7,915 nt of DNA from Planctomycetaceae bacterium (GTDB lineage Bacteria > Planctomycetota > Planctomycetia > Planctomycetales > Planctomycetaceae). Below are positions 6,320 through 7,915 of the stretch, piece by piece (the stretch's first letter is position 1; each line of letters starts with the position of its first letter). The notes under the pieces were generated by a model, which was not told the origin of the DNA, made no database searches, and saw only the letters and a list, made by a program, of their open reading frames with translations. Location: contig JAGQQT010000170.1 in assembly GCA_020426065.1 (NCBI GenBank), forward strand, positions 1 through 7,915, given 5' to 3'. Made by a program: the position numbers and the translations under genes.

Positions 6320-7741
6320 TCATTTTCCACCCAGCTGCCGGGCCAGATATCCCAGCCACCAGCGTAAACCATCCGGATGCCAGGGCCACGGGGAATAGGA
6401 ACGAATCCCGTCCCGGGCCTGCAGTTGATAACAGAATATCCAGACAGAGGTGGCAATTCCCAATCCGGAGGCCACCATGAGCCCCATCATTCCAAAGTAA
6501 TATCCCAGCACAGCAGAAGCCAGCAGCATTACCAGAACCGAGATACCATAACCAATCAGCAGAATCCGTCCGCCACCCGTCATCAGCAGAATCACGCTGG
6601 CGGGGCCTCCAAACGCAAAGGCAAAGCGGGCACAGGTTGTGATCGCCAGGTAATGCCCCGTTCCGGCATAGGCTTTCTCATAAGTAAGTTCCATGATCCA
6701 GTCCCCAAACAGCAGGCAGACCAGGCACGCCCCCGCTCCCAGAAACGCCAGGAGTGCGGCAGTTCTGCGAGCCAGTCGTTCGAGATCCTGCAGCTTGCCA
6801 GCCGAATACAACTCGGCAAAAGTCGAGGCGATGGCCAGGTTCCCCATGGCAACTGGCAGGTCCACCAGGTTTCCCATCCGCTTGGCGGCAGTCAGAAATC
6901 CGATCTCAACATCCGAGGCAAACAGGGTTGCCAGCCATAAATCGGCCTGCATGAGAATCAGATAGAAGATCTCACTGAGCATCAGTGGGAAGCCGAGTTG
7001 CAGGATGGTGCGGGTGGCCATCTGCGATTCGTCCCACTGTTCCGGCATACTATCCACTTCCGTTTTTCCCGGAGGGACAATCAGCCTTAACGATTCCAGC
7101 ACCAGCCAGGAGAAAGCAACGGCCACTCCCCAGGCAATCAGGACAAATTGAAGTGTGAGTTGGTGATTCTGCTGCAGTTGATAATTGATGGCCCCAATGA
7201 GCAGCGGCCCTACGATTAACCCGGAGGGAATCGGAACTGACAGGGCAAACAGCGAGGCATAATGAATGCCCCGGAAGTAGCCCCCCATGAATGAACAGCC
7301 GACAGAGACAAACGTAATCGCTCCCACGAGAATGGCCAGTTGCGTGCGGGGAGAACTGGTGGCATGGATATCGATGAGCAGAAATGCAATCCCGGTTGCC
7401 GCCAGTGAAGTCAGGAACCCGGAGATCAGGGAGATCAGCCAGAAGCGATGGATCACTGGCCGCATCTGCACGAATCGGTTATGAGCGATTCCCTCTGCGA
7501 TCAGTTTGGTCAGAAGTTCCGGCAGGCTGAATTTTCCCACGCTGGTTGCGGTCACCACGATCGAGAACAGCACACCCCAGACACCGTATTCAGCGGGGGA
7601 CATTTTTCGTCCCATCTGAATGTTGATGATCAGGCTGACCGCGATTCCGATCACGCGGCCAACGACTGTCCAGACGGCGTTCCCGGTAATTCTCCGGCGA
7701 AGTCGGCTGAGCGTTTCAGGAGAATCATCCTCGGACTTCAT
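6320..7741 (-). CDS. Polysaccharide flippase, Wzx/MOP superfamily
   Basis: A 473-residue polytopic inner-membrane protein of the polysaccharide-transporter branch of the MOP (MATE-like) superfamily. It is predicted to flip undecaprenyl-linked repeat units from the cytoplasmic to the outer face. The usual start of the family is visible: a charged, Arg-rich lead (SRLRRRITGNAVWTVVG) enters helix 1, followed by the loop MGRKMSPAEYGVWG, like the R.LsP.eYG.w motif common in Wzx proteins. About 12 helices follow, with a central polar stretch (residues 222-246 counted from the upstream TTG) separating the two halves, and a short basic-aromatic C-terminus ending in QLGGK. I place the start at ATG 7739-7741. 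It overlaps the stop of the upstream gene as ATGA, and GATGAG lies 8 nt upstream. An in-frame TTG at 7745-7747 would add two residues but is less likely. The stop is TGA 6320-6322. Substrate specificity cannot be read. Confidence 0.9.
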   Translation of the reverse strand: MKSEDDSPETLSRLRRRITGNAVWTVVGRVIGIAVSLIINIQMGRKMSPAEYGVWGVLFSIVVTATSVGKFSLPELLTKLIAEGIAHNRFVQMRPVIHRFWLISLISGFLTSLAATGIAFLLIDIHATSSPRTQLAILVGAITFVSVGCSFMGGYFRGIHYASLFALSVPIPSGLIVGPLLIGAINYQLQQNHQLTLQFVLIAWGVAVAFSWLVLESLRLIVPPGKTEVDSMPEQWDESQMATRTILQLGFPLMLSEIFYLILMQADLWLATLFASDVEIGFLTAAKRMGNLVDLPVAMGNLAIASTFAELYSAGKLQDLERLARRTAALLAFLGAGACLVCLLFGDWIMELTYEKAYAGTGHYLAITTCARFAFAFGGPASVILLMTGGGRILLIGYGISVLVMLLASAVLGYYFGMMGLMVASGLGIATSVWIFCYQLQARDGIRSYSPWPWHPDGLRWWLGYLARQLGGK

Positions 7742-7915
7742 GGGCAAGACTCATCTTTCAACGGATGAGCCGGAAGCTTTGAACTCTTCATCTCTGCTGT
7801 CGTTTCCAGCTTGCCTGATTCAATCGGCTGCCTGAAATCCTGGCGGGGTGCCTGCTGACGATTTTTCAGCATTCCCTCCGCTCGATCAATGACCTCCAGG
7901 AATTCTTTCCGGAAG
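7738..7915 (-). CDS. C-terminal tail of an unidentified gene upstream of the flippase (partial)
   Basis: The minus-strand frame from the right edge is open for 58 codons and stops at TGA 7738-7740. No start is needed because the gene enters from outside the window. The peptide begins FRKEFLEVIDRAEGMLKNR, a likely amphipathic helix. It continues as a polar, probably disordered tail rich in Lys, Gln, Pro and Ser that ends KDESCP. Its stop overlaps the flippase ATG as ATGA, the same junction type used elsewhere in the cluster, which is the main evidence that it is a real gene in the same operon. The other two minus-strand frames here are broken by several stops. No conserved domain is visible in this tail. 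A polysaccharide-related role is inferred from context only. Confidence 0.65.
   Translation of the reverse strand, partial: FRKEFLEVIDRAEGMLKNRQQAPRQDFRQPIESGKLETTAEMKSSKLPAHPLKDESCP

Noticed and set aside
6377..6965. Plus-strand open frames of 187, 90 and 66 codons within the flippase gene
   Set aside because: The 187-codon frame is Gly/Gln/Ser/His-rich with no motif. All three are shadows of the continuous 12-helix flippase frame.
7742..7747. TTG at 7745-7747 as the flippase start codon
   Set aside because: ATG at 7739-7741 overlaps the upstream stop as ATGA and has GATGAG at 8-nt spacing. The TTG has only 2 nt between it and that motif.

Overview
The window looks like chromosomal DNA of a planctomycete (order Planctomycetales, Gimesia/Rubinisphaera-like; genus not resolvable). 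The GC content is moderate, roughly the low fifties by eye. The strongest lineage clue is the 552-residue membrane-anchored protein at 823-2481. Its N-terminal 'DYL..IN...GEGVTAETNA..PLWQ.LG' block and C-terminal 'RNGVDDGG' block are typical of hypothetical proteins found almost only in planctomycetes. I see no phage genes, insertion sequences or CRISPR arrays.

Layout. On the plus strand, 1-116 is the 3' end of an L-2-hydroxyglutarate oxidase/dehydrogenase gene. It is followed by a promoter-like sequence (201-227) and a complete tRNA-Leu(UAG) gene (239-321). Everything else is on the minus strand. A four-helix small membrane protein (325-741) stops only 3 nt from the tRNA 3' end, in convergent orientation. 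Upstream of it in its own direction lies the 552-residue hypothetical gene (823-2481). A 198-nt intergenic stretch (2482-2679) with inverted repeats separates these from a polysaccharide gene cluster.

The cluster reads right to left: a gene cut by the right edge (tail at 7738-7915), a Wzx-type flippase (6320-7741), a Wzy/WaaL-type polymerase or ligase (4814-6244), a GT4 glycosyltransferase (3564-4817) and a GT2 glycosyltransferase (2680-3567). Three of its four junctions are 4-nt stop/start overlaps (ATGA, GTGA, ATGA), so the genes are almost certainly co-transcribed and translationally coupled. The exception is the 75-nt flippase-polymerase gap. It holds a 20-codon open frame that is in frame with the polymerase and ends 3 nt before its start codon.

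Together the cluster suggests Wzx/Wzy-dependent assembly of a surface glycan. The GT4 and GT2 enzymes would add sugars to a lipid-linked repeat unit on the cytoplasmic side of the membrane, the flippase would move it across, and the polymerase or ligase would extend or attach it outside. Initiating transferase, chain-length control and export genes are not in view and may lie beyond the right edge. I found no clearly new defence or mobile system. The most interesting items are the structured 3' region after the GT2 gene, the 20-codon frame between flippase and polymerase, and the uncharacterised 552-residue family.
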